From Thuidium tamariscinum (lineage: Eukaryota; Streptophyta; Bryopsida; Hypnales; Thuidiaceae): a DNA stretch of 64,000 nucleotides. The translations under genes were made by a program, and so were the position numbers. The first letter of the stretch is position 1. Every line of letters begins with the position of its first letter. The stretch spans positions 10,121,501 to 10,185,500 of the forward strand of contig OX344749.2 of assembly GCA_947034885.2 (NCBI GenBank), read 5' to 3'. This document shows, piece by piece, positions 1 to 13,661 of this stretch. The notes beneath the pieces are model-generated. The model searched no databases. It was given only the letters and a program-made list of their open reading frames with translations, and was not told the origin of the DNA.

Positions 1-3000
1 CTGCTGCCGTTGCCTTTCCTTCTTGCTATTCTTCCTCAAGTTCGAATTCCCGGTCGTCTTTGCAGCTTCCACTTTCACTTTCTCGCCAAAATTTCCTGCA
101 CCGCCTGTGCCAGGAGGAGTCACAACTCTCGGACTGACACCACTGGCATTGGAAGAACCCGTTACCTGCTTAGGAGGAATGACAGTCACACTCGGCCGAT
201 TCATCACAGGGGCGGAAGACCCCGGCGAGGTTAGGCTGCCTACTACGCCAGCATGGGAAGGACCAACACTGGCACTGGTAGAACCTACTCCTGCCGACGC
301 ATGCCCATTCGCACCATTCAGTGGCCCTTCGCTACTGGCTTCACTGGCGGCGACCGGGGCGGAACCCGATGCTTCCACGTCACCAAACGTAAATGCTGTC
401 AACGAATTCGGCGATGGAAGCACAGAGCTCGGGGTCAGCGGCGCGGGAGGGGAAACGGGAGGCACGCTCAAGCTGGGCGGCCTCCCGTTCGAGATGATCG
501 GAGGGTTCAGCCCCAGCGGAGGTGGATTGGCTCTAGGGTTGGCAATCACAGGTGGAGCAGGAATACCCGAAACTGGAACCGGAACAGAAGGCGTCCCCAC
601 CGCCACCCCAGCCACGGGAGGCGCGCTCAACATCTCCACAGGGCCGGGGCCTGGAGTCCCAGACCCGAGCGGAGCCACAGACCCCAGTGGAGGGGAAACT
701 TTCGGAACAGGTGGCACTGGGCCGCTTCCCGGGTGACCAAAAGTCACACCTGGCCCGGGATGGGGGGGAGTGAAGTTGTTGAACCTCACAGAAGGAGAGC
801 TAGAAATAGGCGCGCCGGAAAAGCCCGCCTTCGTAAGCCCGGGCTGCTGGTACACGGGCGCAGGCTGAAAATAATAAGGACCCAGGTGAGGTGGGGGACT
901 GTATCCCACGGGGGCTCGCGCTTGAATCAGACCATTGCTAGAAACCCTACCTGCACTCCCCAGACCAGATGGAGCCACAATCTCTACACTCTCCTTCTTT
1001 ACTGAATCCAGTTTCAGTTCCTCGTGAGTGTGTGGATCCACGATTTTTATGGCCCTGCTCTTTGGCTTTTGTGTCATAAACTGAGTGGTGGGAGGAGGAG
1101 CCCCATAGGGTACGGACATACCCCCGGGGATCTGGCCACCCATATTGGGTCCTAGCTGATGCGCCATCGGAGGCATAGCTTGCGCAGACAATGGATTAGC
1201 CAACTGGCTACCAATGGGAGTACCTAGCATTTGTGGATTGTGATGGGGCCCCCCCATCATAGGTGGCGGCGGCGGATACTTCATGACTTGGGTAAGCCTT
1301 TCCGGCACCATCCCCTGCTGCTGCGGCATCGCCTGCTGCTGTTGTTGCAGCTGCTGCTGCTGCTGTTGATGTTGGTGTTGGTGTGCCAGGGCGTGCTGTT
1401 GTTGCTGTTGCTGTTGCTGTTGTTGCATTTGGGCAATCTGTGAAGGAGAGGTCGCACCACACTGTTAAAACGTCGACGCAATCAAGACCCTACCCGTGAC
1501 GAAAACTACCGGACCGCATACACACACCATCCAGCTGTCCATGCATTCTCGGCTCGGCCTAGAAGATTCTAAAGACTTTGTTTCCGACCGAGGAAATCAC
1601 TTGCTCCATCGACAAATCGACGAGGAAGAGAAAAGGCCAACCCCTCTCCGCACTTCCATCGACTTCGACCTAAAACCCCGACTCCGACCCCGTCTGCGAA
1701 CCAGACAGACCGGTGCTTCCGCTCGACAAGCAAGGGGCTCTATTCAACTACGTGAAACATTCAAGAGGGCCTCTGGCAATACCTGCAGCATGTGTGGGCC
1801 TGACATGTGCAGGTTGCTGGGTTGGGGATGCTGCGAATACTGGGAAGCCTGCCCTAATTGCTGGGGAGGATGAGCTTGAGCCGTGGTTCCCACCGGTGCT
1901 GGCCCTTGAGAACCCACACCCGCTTGCAAATGTTGCACCATCGCTGCTGCAGGCTGTTGGTCACTAGCACCAACCACATTTCTTACACCAACCTGTCACC
2001 GTCATGGCAAGCAACACAAGTTAGCACCCAACATGGTCCCCAAACTCGTATTCTCCAATTCGACACAACAAACGTAAGAAGAAAAGAACATCGTGTCATT
2101 ATCGCCCCCCACACAATGACCACCCTTGCCCCAAAGCCACCGGCGAATCCCGTCCGTGAGAACGACACAGTCAAGCAGACATTCAGGCTCGGTCGAGCAC
2201 TGTTCAAAATAGAATACCCCCGTCCCCGCACCCCCATCTCACACACATACACACACAACGCATTCATCCGACACGAGCACACATTCAGGCTGGCAGCAAC
2301 GTGCAAGAACCCACTCAGGAGGCCAAACCGACCCAGGCACAAGCGCCCGAACTACCTGCGCAATCTGCTGCGGCCCGGATGCCAACACCGGCGTTCTTGG
2401 CAACGGTCGTTCAAAACGTGCCTGAGCTCACAACAAGCCAAAGATCAATACCCACTCGTTTCAAAATCCATCACGGAACTCCTGCCAGCAACGCACAATC
2501 TTCTACAATACTAAAAACGAACAGGAAGTGTCACCACTCACCTGTTCGCGCTTTTGCTCGTCCAGATTCGGTGGAGCGGAATTCGTACGTAATGGATACT
2601 ACGCACACAAACAAAAACACAAGTGCATATTCTCAACACCCATGCACGCAATGATGTCGAAACGACATCGATGACACCAAATCTTCTACTGTAGCTAATA
2701 CCGACTTCCTACCAGAAGCTGGGTACACACTTGAACCACAAGTAAATCACAGCAACGTCCGAGCAAGGCTAGGTGCAATAGATCAGCCATTTCCATCAAT
2801 GACAAACATCCCTCCCCTAGTTGACGCAAAACCTGACATTGACAAGGGCCAGCAAGTGACAGAAACGGGGGTAGATTAGAACGCTTTGCATACTGGAGTT
2901 GCCGACGCTTTCCCACTCGTCGAAACGCCACCAAAGCTGGGCTCAAAACTCCCGAACTGGAAAGCGAAAGCATTCTGCGACGATTGCGATACTGGAGGGG

Positions 3001-5169
3001 CTGCAGCTGCACAACAAAAACAACAGCACGCCCCCCTGAAATGGTCAAAATCGCTGTGGCGCGGAAGCAGACGATCCCTCCGCACAGAAACACGCCGGGG
3101 AACAAGCAAGTTCTCCTTTGCGACATCAGTTGTAAGCGATCGTGCTCGAAACAAAGAGATCACTCCATGCAACACGCCTTCATGTCGCATCGACCCCAAC
3201 GCCCAAGCGAAAGGGAAAACCCACACGCATCGCGGAATCAAACACACCAAAAAGATGACAACGGCGACTTACAGGAGGGCGTGTCAGCTTCCGACCCAGC
3301 GGCCAGGCTTGTCGGAGGAGCAGGCGGCTTACTAGTCGGAGGTTGCTTGGAAACGCCCGGAGCTCCAGAACCTGCGTTTCCAGACGTTCTACCCGGCATT
3401 GTGACCTTCAAGTCTGGATTCAGCTGGGGACCCCCCATCTGCGAGTGTTGCTTTGGGTCTGCAGATCCCGCACCTTGGCGCAGCACTGCTGCCGCGATCC
3501 AAAACAACGTCAGCTGCTGTATGGCATCAGAACTTCTCATTCCAAACCCAATGCCCTCCGTACGAATCGACACAGACGTCGAGACTCAAAGATCGCGCGG
3601 AGCCAACGCGCCGGAACGCGCCGGGCTCAACGGACCGTAGGTTCTGCCATGAGAACCCACACACGCATCCGCAACACATGCATGCATAAAGCAAGAGGTC
3701 GCTCACCTTGCTGCTGCGGTAAGACCAGCTGCTGCTGCACTTTGTTGTTGACACCGAGCTCCGGAGGCCCTGCGCCTCTTCCAGAGGCAGAAGGTCCATT
3801 TGCACGCTTTCCACTGCCACATACCAAAACATGACACGTGAGGACACATTCCAAGTGGACCACCGCACAGGTCCAAACACGGGTCCAAGGGGCAGGAGAC
3901 AGGGCGACCACGGACTCCAAAACATACAGCAGTCCGATCAGGGAAACGCCCCAACAGTGCTCCACGGAAATCTCCCTTTCCGTTGGTGGACACTACTCCC
4001 TCACAGATCACCTGCCCGGGACGAACGGGCATACGATTTTAAATCACACAGAGGCACCGGTGGCATGCAAGACCCTACGAGAAACAAACCTCCCTGCATC
4101 GCCTAACGAGTAACTGATCCAAAGATAGTTTCGCCCTAGAGCACTGGAAACCAACTAGAATTTCTCGGCACCGCCACCACCTCGGCAGTTTCCAGAGTCT
4201 CCACGACCGGCCAAAAAGCCCACCACCACCGGGAGTCACGAGAAGCGACGAACCAGGGGAGAAACGCCCCAGTGCAATGCCAACCCTAAGTTCTTCCAAG
4301 CAAAAGTCTAGGACGCCGATAGGTCTGCTCCAGCGTACACTTCTCGGGTATACGACAGTGCAGTTTAATTTCCAAGCGATGGAGGCATGCTCCACGGCTT
4401 CCGGCTACCCTACCCACGATTCTCGACGCGCAAAATGTCCGATCGCCCCACACCCAGGTCAGCGGATTCCTTCTGCCATCGCAGGACGCAGGGAGTGGGT
4501 CAAAGCTGCCCCGTTTCCCCCGGCAGGCATACCCTAAATCGACGCTCGCACGCAATCCAGCGACCGCCCCGTGTTTACGTTTCCCTCGTACCAGCGCGGA
4601 AGGGAGGTTCCACCCGAATGCTCGCCCCCGGGAACCTTTGAAAACCTGGGATTGTCGGTGAGCAGCACGGAGAGAGGGCGACTCCCAGACTACAGCGCAA
4701 GACGCGCAAGCTCCCGACGTGACCACGCCGCGGACTCCGGAGGAGGAACCCTAATCACCAGAAGGAACGACGATTCTACCGCAAACCAAAGGCGACTACG
4801 CCTCGAGGCCACCACTCGATTCAACCCAAAAGAAACCCGATCGCAAGGCCCCGCGATCAGTCCAACGAACGCGCGCGCGCGGGCAAGAGGAACCACGGGC
4901 CACGCCAATCAATCAAGTCTGTGCAGGAAAGCTTACCCGCGGTTGGTGGAAGCGGCCACGGCAGTGGGGCGAGCGGCGGATGCAACAGAGGGAGACGGCT
5001 GCGGCGGAACCGCACCAGCGGGCGCGCTGTTGAAGGGGCTGGGCCCTCCGCCCTTCACAGGAATCGATTGTCCGCCACCGGCTCGCGAATGTCCAGCGCC
5101 ACCGCCCGCTCTCCCAGCCTTTTTCAGCTGTGACTCGCTCCGGTCTCCCTTGCCTTGGTAATGGGACAT
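1..5169 (-). CDS. eIF4G: Second, inverted copy of the eIF4G 5' half (cut by window edge)
   Basis: This is the mirror copy of the eIF4G gene in the left palindrome arm. Exons 1-7 lie at 4937-5169, 3707-3813, 3273-3488, 2894-3006, 2542-2598, 2356-2421 and 1783-1992, and exon 8 starts at 1437 and leaves the window at base 1. All splice sites and the translated frames match the right copy, with no disabling change seen. The two copies stand head to head, with about 29 kb between their start codons. Whether the left copy continues to MIF4G, MA3 and W2, or ends as a truncated gene, depends on sequence beyond the window. If real, it is a very young duplicate. Confidence 0.8.
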
Positions 5170-5869
5170 ATATGAGTGCTTTCGTCCCTCCCTTGCGCTT
5201 CTTTGAAAGGATCTACCGATCTGCCTACTGCCGCCTACGTCGTCCTCTATCACCGACCAATCTTACACCAATTCTCTCGCACACATTTCAAACGAACCAG
5301 GCCCTACAGCTCCGCGGCCCGCGATTCCGACCAAACCCTCGACTCCGCACTGGGGGAGTGTTGTCTCCGCCTCTGTCAAAATTGAGCGAACAACTACCAA
5401 AAAAGAAGCGGTGCAGTGGTCCTTCCACCCGGGCGCGCTCCGAATGCTACCAATAGCGAAAAGCGAGTCGTGGGCTGAGAGAGAAAATAAGAACGCCGAG
5501 GTTCTCCGGTCCACCGCACCAAACCCTAACGATCACGTCTTCGCAACGTTCCAGGATGGAGGGCAGAGGAGAAAGGGAAGATAGAGAGGAGGGAGAAGAG
5601 AAGAGGAGGGAGAAACAAACGCCGAGAATTCACAAGGCGTGCGTCGGCATTCGGCGATGGCGGAGATGGTGTCAATGTTGATGTGAAACAAACTCTGCAG
5701 CAAAGGCAAGTAACTCGAAAGTCTGCCTGCGAGAGCAACCAATAGAACGGTCCTTCCCTTCCCCGCCCCCTAGGGTTCCACCCCGACCGACCACCGGACG
5801 GGGCGGGCCCTGGTTGGATTGTTGCGATTAGAACGGAGCGGCACGCCACGAAACGCGTTCTCATCATAT
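5170..5869 (-). promoter_or_regulatory. eIF4G promoter and 5' leader (left copy)
   Basis: Mirror of 33779-34478. The telo-box reads AAACCCTAA at 5521-5529 on the plus strand. The left gene copy therefore keeps its own full proximal promoter. Confidence 0.6.
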
Positions 5870-7425
5870 GCATGGGCGCTCAAAGAGCGAAAAGGACGAG
5901 TTGAAGGCCTCTAAGTTAACTTTCTTTGAAAGCGACTTAACTTGTGTGGAATTGATGAGACATAGAACAAAACATAGTAAAGGCTTAATATTAATTCATT
6001 GGGTAGGATCCCTATTTCCACAACAAGTAGGGTCAACCTTAAAAGTTGTCACTTTTCAAAGGTTTCACGCTAGTCCAATGTATCCTATTGTTGGGTATTT
6101 TCCATCTTCTAGAATATTTTTCATTTTCTAAAATTTTTAGAGGTGACCCCCAAGATTTGAAGTGCAAGACTCCTTTTAAGTAGTGAAATGGAGATACAAA
6201 ATCTATGATAAGCAATATGTAATGGTTTAGTATTCTTTTGTTGGATAGTGCATGACAAACAAAGTCAACCTTAGTAATTGTCACTATCAATGTTTTTATG
6301 TTGACACAATGTAACTTACAACCTTGGGCTTACTGCTAGGTATCTTTATCCGTTAAAGCTTTAAATGTAGACCTTAAGAAATAAAGTTTGAAATTCCTTC
6401 TAAAAGAACCTATAATTTGTTCTACTTATATTGTTGGAGATTTTGATGTAGATATGTCCAAGTAATGAGATTTTTTGATCTACTTCTCAACCTATCATCT
6501 TAGTATATACAACATGACATTGTTTTATTAACCCTTAACTACTCAATCAACCATATATGGTCGAGTTGAAATTCCAAGCCCATTTCTTTACGGGTAGTTA
6601 AATTCCTTTGATCGTTTTTTGAAAAATTCGAGCAATTTTAAGGATTATCTATTGAAAACTTTCATTTTTCACTAAAAAAAATTACATATTTGATTATTGA
6701 GAGGTCTTCAAAGGCATACATGTACCATAAGTGAAGTGTAAAGCTTGCCAATTTTACTTCATTTCCTAGCTTTATGCAATTTCACTTGATTTGAGATCTA
6801 AAGAATTGTACATATCCATTTGTTTTGAGAATGGTTCCAATGGAAAGAGGAAAGTGTTTTCATGATATTCACCAATGAAAATCTAAACATACAACTATTG
6901 ATTTGGATTTATTTGCAATTTCTACTTATAAAAAATAATTGCATTTCAACAATTGCAAGGTGGATTGTATAATGAATGTAATAGCTTTTCATGTGAAATT
7001 AAGTTTTTTAGAAGTGCATTTTAGTGTGCTAACACTCTTTGTAGTTGTTCATGTCAGCTCCAATCCCCAATTTATATGCAAATTTGAGAAACATTGTGGG
7101 AAAAAGGCAGCATACTAAATATAGAAAATGTACTCTTTTTTTTTTATAATCTCACAACTCCTATGCAATTTTGTGCTCAAAATTTAAATACTTACTAATA
7201 CTAAACAAGCTCTTTAAACATCTATCCGGTTAGATTTTGGAAAAAAATCAATTTGCTTCACTAGGAATGACTATAAGCCCATGCACTTTTTACATGGTCA
7301 AAACACAATTTACTTGAAGAAAGAGGTCCATGGAAGATGGCAATCCTAGCATGTATGTTTGTGAGTGAAGGGTGTAGAATATAGCTATTACATAATCGAA
7401 ATTCATTCTAAGGCACAATAGACAA
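5870..7425. other. AT-rich intergenic stretch, no gene seen (left arm)
   Basis: Low-GC sequence between the eIF4G promoter and the 7.4-10.1 kb element. Only short frames without recognisable domains occur. Mirror at 32223-33778. Confidence 0.6.
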
Positions 7426-10088
7426 CTACCTCTTCTACCTCTAGGCCTCCATGTCAAAATGGCACATGGAAAATGTCAAAATGGCCACGGGGGGACACTT
7501 TTTGCGTTTTAGCAACCCACGTGTGGCGGAATATAGGGTGGATTTATTTCATTTTGGGTATATTTATAAGTATTTATAAAAAAATTACATGTAAAGTAGC
7601 GGACATGAAAAGTGGCAAGTTCTTTATAAGTAATATAGGTAGCCAAAAAATATGATCTATTAATTTTTAGGTACATGTAATTTAGGGGTAAGGGAATTCA
7701 ATCCAAAGAATTTTATTTAATAGGGTGAATTTGTACTATGTCAAAGTTCTAATAGTACAATACTCGTACGTCAAAGTTACAATACAATAAACAAACAAAG
7801 GTGCAATTTCAAGGTTTAGATACTTAGGGTTTTTTAAAGGTAGCCGTTGTGCATTTTGAGTTTTGGGAGGTGTGAGTGCATGCAATGTATCACAACAATT
7901 TTTTATTAGAATGAAGTTTGGTGGACCTAGAAGTATTAAGGTTGGGGTGATGTTAGATTTTTGGGCAAATTTTGCGAGGTTTAGAGGTGAATTTTGCAGG
8001 GTTTCTAGGCGAAGCCAAAATCAAGAACCTACGGCTTCATTTTGGTTTCAGTACACTTTGTGTGTGCTTTGTTCTTTCCATTTTGCAGCTTTAGGTTTAG
8101 CGTTTTTCTGAACTCCTTACATGCTTAGGATTGGATTGTGATAGGGTTCTAAAGTCCTTACATGCTTCTGAACCCTAAAGGCAAGAATTTTGTGTGGCAA
8201 ATGGTAGATTGGATGTCTTTTTTTCTTATTCTAAAAGTGTATTAGAAATGCAAAGGGGGTTGCTATTATAGTTTTTTCATTTGCTGGCAAGCATTTCTTC
8301 TTGTCCACATTTTGACATTGAGGTACATTTTCAATACTTTGCACGTTTTGTACTTTCATTGACTTCAGCTTTGTGTTTTTGAACACATTCTTTATATGGC
8401 TTCAAATTTAAAGTATGGCTTTCAATTCTAATGTTTTGTATTTGATTCATTCATGCTAATTGGTGTTTAGAAATTGAATCCTTTTTTCTATGAACTTTTT
8501 CCTTGTCACTCTTACTTTCTCATTAGTTTTTTATTTATTTATTTTACTTACAAAAATATAGGCTAAAAAAATTACATTGACCTACATATTATAAGTAATG
8601 ATATAGATGATTTATAAGAAACTTTTCTGCATTAGGTAATGATAGGGGCCCTCTTAATGTTGCCTAGGAGGTAAATAGGCCTTTAAAAAATACCCCTCCA
8701 CCACACGTGAGGCCCCCAAATGTAGTGAGAATGTCCCCCTTGTGAAAATGGCATATAGAATTTGTTAAAATGGCATACAAAATCCCGCCATTTTAACAAA
8801 ATTGACCATATTTGTAAATTGATTAAATTAGTGTAGGCTCAAATATTATTGTATTATCCTAATTTCTACAAAATTTTAATTTTAATTTTGTGATAACACT
8901 AGTTTTTTAAGTGACCAATTTTCAAGCGACGTTTATTTTTAACCCTCACTAACAAGACAAATGAGTTTATTCTATATTTGTCATGAATTTTGGCTATTTA
9001 TTCTTAAAAATGATATTAATTGCTATTACTTTGAGATTAAACACTATCATCAAGAATGATGCAATGTACATCTATGGTAAAAAAACATTGTTCTTGTAAT
9101 CATATTTTTCATTTTGTAATAGTAATTTGTCATCTTTGGAGTATAGTTATTTCCTAACATGCTTGCAAAAATTTGCTTACTTGTCTTTAATTTGAGTAGA
9201 TAGTGAAAAACAATTAGTTTCAAATGTTTTTTTATTCAATTATTCCAAACCCCTATTGGACTTGGTTAATACCTCCCAACCTTTCATTGGGCCTAGTTAA
9301 TCCCCCCACCCATCCATTCTTGTACTTTCTAAAATCTTTCTAGTGAATAACCAATATGAATTCCAAACTAATTTCAGATATCAATGAATAAAAGCCAAAA
9401 AACGAACTAATTACAGTATCACAACATCTAGTGAAAACCAAAAATCAATGAATAAAAGCCATTTTAAATTTTCTCCCCATTCCTCATAAAATGTGCTGAG
9501 CAAACGCCCCAAGATTTTAGTGAGTAGGGTCACTTGTAGAGATGAAGACTTTTTGTATGAAATAGTAGACTCTGATGATCACTATTGGATCTAAAGTGCT
9601 TGTCTAAGGTTCTCATTTGAGAGCTATAAAGACTAGTTGTGGATGGCACTTCATTAGAAGTATGTACTTTGCATGGATGAGTCTTTATTCAAACTTCATT
9701 CAAAATCGGAAAAAAAATCAAATGGCAAGGGAAAAAGTGTCTCTAGAGGTGATTGAAGTTCTCCTTATGAGCATACTTAACCGGATGAAGGCTAACAGTG
9801 GTAGGGCACTGTAAGTTTGAACCTGTGTTTTTTTTACATTCTCAAGTTTTTGGAAATAATTTTTTTTAATATCTTCATTGACATCTAATTGTTTTAACAT
9901 AAAAAATAACATCCTCAAATGAACATCATAAAAAACATAAAAGCACCTAAATGTCAATGTTGATATCCAAAAAAATCCAGACCATTACCATTTTCACATA
10001 TTCCATGTGCCACTTTGACAAATTTCAAGTGTCATTTTGACATATTTTGTGTACCATTTTGACATAGAGGCTTAGTAGTAGAGGAAGA
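7426..10088. mobile_element. Non-autonomous DNA element with long imperfect terminal inverted repeats (left arm)
   Basis: The left end (7426-7483) reads CTACCTCTTCTACCTC then CATGTCAAAATGGCACATGG. The right end (about 10028-10088) is its imperfect reverse complement, giving termini of about 60 bp. Words such as AAAATGGCAT recur inside (about 8740-8800). No transposase is recognisable; short frames within are not convincing. The size (~2.66 kb) and terminus length would fit a Mutator-like non-autonomous element. I could not identify a target-site duplication, so the family is open. Confidence 0.5.
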
Positions 10089-10912
10089 AAATGTGCCATT
10101 TTAACGGAATGTCATATTTTTACACCCTAAACTTACCACCTTTGGATTGTAGTGGTTTACATAGACGCCCTAAACCCTTAATCAGGAAGTAGTTCATTCA
10201 TCCTTTATATACACACTTGTACCAATACATTTTAGGTAGCCCAAATAATATAATTGACTATTGGAAGAGTAATATGGGATTATTACACCTATACTGGTTT
10301 GAAAGTTTAGTGCCTTAATAAATTATAAAAATTGTTCTAACTTTGCACACAACTTTGGAAGTTTACATGCCTTCTCTAAACAATTTAGGGCTATGCAATA
10401 TAACATTCCATGACAATCCACGGTTATAGGGGACACGGGCATAGGTTACAAAACTTACTATAATAATAAATTTTTATAGAATTTTTGAGAATTTTTGAAA
10501 TGAACTTAAAAAAAACTAAACTTGTTGGGGCTCACCGCTCACAAGCTTTACGCTTGCAGCTCACAAGCTCACCGCTCCACGCTCGAACGCTAGTGTCATT
10601 GGTTGTGTAGTTTGCTTGTACAACATTCAACAATTGAAGAATTTTTCACATGACTACTAGAAGCGCAACTCGAATAGGATGCTAGGATGACACTTACAAA
10701 GAGATCGGTAAGCCACTTCACTCCTGCCAAATCAACTACATGTTGCACCTGAGGCAATCTTTAGTGCTTGGGATTTTAGTAGCTTACGTTGTCTATATTT
10801 TAATAGGTCGGGTTTGAAAATAAAAACAATAGGTTATGCAAGTCATACTCATGCATTATTCTAGCTTTTCTTTATATGCGATTACAAGACCTGTCTTTGC
10901 TAGAGTTTCTCT

Positions 10913-11035
10913 CATTATAAAATATTTGTGTTTTAGGTGACAAATTTTAGGTCACAATCAATGTTACAATCCATGTTTGAATGTCAACATTAACATCCAC
11001 AATAACATCAAGGTGCTATGACGGACATTAAGTGA
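10913..11035. mobile_element. CACTA-type MITE fragment, copy C (left arm)
   Basis: Starts CATTATAAAATATTTGTG and follows the family through the first half and the hairpin turn (ACATCAAGGTGCTATGACGG), then loses similarity. It is a decayed or deleted third copy, close to copy A. Confidence 0.65.
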
Positions 11036-11128
11036 TAAACTATTGGTGACTATCATTTATGATATAATAAATCCATAAAAAAATGATCACAAATGTTCAG
11101 GCTACAATGTTATGGCTTCTCTTGATTT

Positions 11129-11324
11129 CACTATAAGAAACCTATGTTTTAGATGACGAATTTTAGGCGACATCCAATGATGCAACCCGTGTTTTTATGT
11201 CCGAACTAACGTCCGCCATAACATTTTGATGTTATGGCGGACGTTAGTTTGGACATAAAAACACGGTTTGCATCATTGGATGTCACCTAAAATTCGTTAT
11301 CTAAAACACAAATTTCTTATAATG
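11129..11324. mobile_element. CACTA-type hairpin MITE, copy A (left arm)
   Basis: This 196-bp element is nearly a perfect hairpin from CACTATAAGAAA to TTTCTTATAATG. The two halves meet at GTCCGCCATAACATTTTGAT and its complement. It is flanked by TTT on both sides, a 3-bp duplication typical of CACTA-type insertions. Confidence 0.85.
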
Positions 11325-11496
11325 TTTTAAGTGCACATGTATCTATTGCCAGACTTCAACCCTTCCAACACCAAAGGTCAGAGAGTGCACGTTGGATATA
11401 ACAAAGAATGTTGTGCAAAATAATGTCTTCTACAAACATTGAAATCCAATTGTGTATCAACGATCAGTGAAGCAATCTGATAGGAGTTGCATTTGA

Positions 11497-11634
11497 TAGC
11501 AGTCGAGCAATCGAGTTGGATTGGCCTCATAGTGTGTATGGTTGGAGTGGGTCAAAGCTGTCCATTCCTTCAGAAGACATGCTCAAGCCCCGTTCCCCCA
11601 GCAGGCATATCGAGCAATCGAGTCTCGACTGCTA
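11497..11634. repeat. Foldback segment with intron-related core (left arm)
   Basis: The ends TAGCAGTCGAGCAATCGAG and TCGAGTCTCGACTGCTA pair imperfectly. The interior contains GGAGTGGGTCAAAGCTG and CCCCGTTCCCCCAGCAGGCA, both also found side by side in eIF4G intron 1 (about 4493-4531 in this arm). Mirror at 28014-28151. Confidence 0.6.
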
Positions 11635-11998
11635 TTTGTTTGTGCTTCAAGAATTCTTGTGATTGATGAGTATTGTTCTCCCAAGTGAGTGAGTGTGGGA
11701 TTAGAATGGCCTCTACAAAGAATTCATGGTTTCAATCATTTTATTGGTTTATAAGGACATTCAACATCTAAAATGCCTAGTGTTATTTGCCTCTTCCATC
11801 CTCCACTTGCTCCCGATGACATTTCGGACCTCACCAAATTACCAGCTTTGCATCTTGTCACGCCTCCTATCTTGACCAATACAATGAAGATTGAGAGTCT
11901 TCAGAAAGAAGTGCGAATGCTTATGAAGGATGTTCAAGGTTTGCAAAAAATGTCTTTAAGGTGGTGTATTTGTGACCTTGTGATGTGCGTTGGTGAAA

Positions 11999-12194
11999 CA
12001 CTATAAGAAATTCGTGTTTTAGATGACAAATTTTAGATGACATCTAATGTAACAACTTATGTTTTTATGTCAACACTGATGTCCGCCATAACATCAAGAT
12101 ATTGTAATGGACATCATTGGTAACATAAAAACACAAGTTACTACAGTGGATGTCCCCTAAAGTTTGTCACCTAAAATGTAAGTTCTATATAGTG
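11999..12194. mobile_element. CACTA-type hairpin MITE, copy B (left arm)
   Basis: A second 196-bp member, from CACTATAAGAAA to TATATAGTG, flanked by AAA on both sides. It is the same family as 11129-11324 but its arms have diverged more, so it is the older insertion. Confidence 0.82.
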
Positions 12195-12307
12195 AAATTT
12201 CCAAATGGAGCATCAAAAGAAAGAAGTGGAAAATGGAGACAAAAATGAGTTCTATGATGGTAGTTTGGGAGTGCAGGCTCCGGTTGTAGTACATTTCTAC
12301 AACACAA

Positions 12308-12455
12308 GGCTTGAATAGTAGCCAAGCCCCTGTTCTTTACTTTGTAGTCCTAATTTGGTCTTTTAAGGCTCAAAACAGTAGCCAAGCCACCGTTCCTTAC
12401 TTTGGAATCCTAATTTGATCTTTTAATTAAGGCTTGAAACAATAGCCAAGCCATG
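12308..12455. repeat. Short tandem repeat next to the CACTA 5' end (left arm)
   Basis: About 2.4 units of ~60 bp, each with AGTAGCCAAGCC-like text and CTTACTTTGGAATCCTAATT. The last partial unit abuts the transposon terminus at 12456. The mirror is at 27193-27340. Confidence 0.75.
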
Positions 12456-13661
12456 ACTACAAGAAAATGAGTGTTTTATGATTGCGAAATATGACTGCAG
12501 TGAGTCACAAAATTCAAGAATGTGACTCAAGCAAAAATCACTGTAGATGAGCAGAATGTGACTGAGATGAGTCATGGTCGAGTCATTCACTTTCAATCAT
12601 ATGACTGGTGAGTCATATTTGCAGTCATATGGATTTGAGAGTATAATAAACCATTTTTAGACGTATTTTGCCAACATGGCATATATGTTGACTTTCCTTG
12701 GAGGTTTGACATTTTCATTAGCTGCCCGGGCAAAATAAAAGAATCTTGCATGGAATGTGACTCGGCTTAGTTATATTTTTGATGACGTGGATTGTGACTG
12801 CAGTGAATCATAATTTGAGTGATATGCAATATGACTACAACAAGTCATATTCTTAGTGACATGAAATATAACTATAGTGAGTCATTTTTTGAGTGATATG
12901 ATATATGACTGCAGGAAGTCATATTCTAAGTCATTTTTTTTAATGATATGGAATATGACTGTAGTGAGTAATATTTTCAATCATATTTTAAGTGATTTGG
13001 AATATGATTGCAATGAGTCATATTTTGAGTCATATTTTAAGTGATATGGAATATGACTGTAATGAGTCATATTTTGAATGATGAAATATGATTGCGGCAA
13101 GTCATATTTTGAGTAATATCAGATATGACTACAATGAGTCATATTTTGGTTTATATAGAATATGACTATAATGAGTCACTCTGTTGTTCAAGTTAGTTTT
13201 AGAAGAACAACAACACAAATACAACAATATAATAATTAAAACTTTAAAAAACAAAACGAAAAAGAAAAAACAAAACTTAGAAAGCAACAACTTAACAACA
13301 ACATAACAATTAGATCTTCAAAAAACAAAAAACAAAACAAAAAACAAAAGTTAGGAAGTAACAACTCACCACCACCACCACCAAACCTTCAAAAAACACA
13401 AGGAGGAAGAAACAAGAGTTAGGAAGCAACAACTCACTGCCACCACCAAACCTTCAAAAACACAAGAAAGAGGAAGAAACAAGAGTTAGAAAGCAACAAC
13501 TCACCACCACCACCAAAGAACTACTACTAAAACCTCAAAAAACAAAAGAAGGAAGAAGAAACAAGAGTTAGAAAGCAACAACTCACCAACAACAAAAACT
13601 CACCAACAACAACAACAACAATATAATGAGGAAGAAACAAGAGTTGAAAGCAACAACTCAC

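Larger units (their letters stand above)
10089..12307. other. Intergenic stretch with MITE cluster (left arm)
   Basis: Holds the three MITE copies, the foldback at 11497 and a small GC-richer patch at 10530-10600 with repeated GCTCACAAGC words. A 77-residue frame at 11773-12006 has a short coiled-coil-like stretch (SLQKEVRMLMKDVQGLQK), but I do not recognise it and it overlaps the start of a MITE. Mirror at 27341-29559. Confidence 0.55.

Noticed and set aside
11773-12006. 77-residue frame with coiled-coil-like text
   Set aside because: It runs into the start of a MITE and has no family resemblance; kept only as a note in the regional entry.
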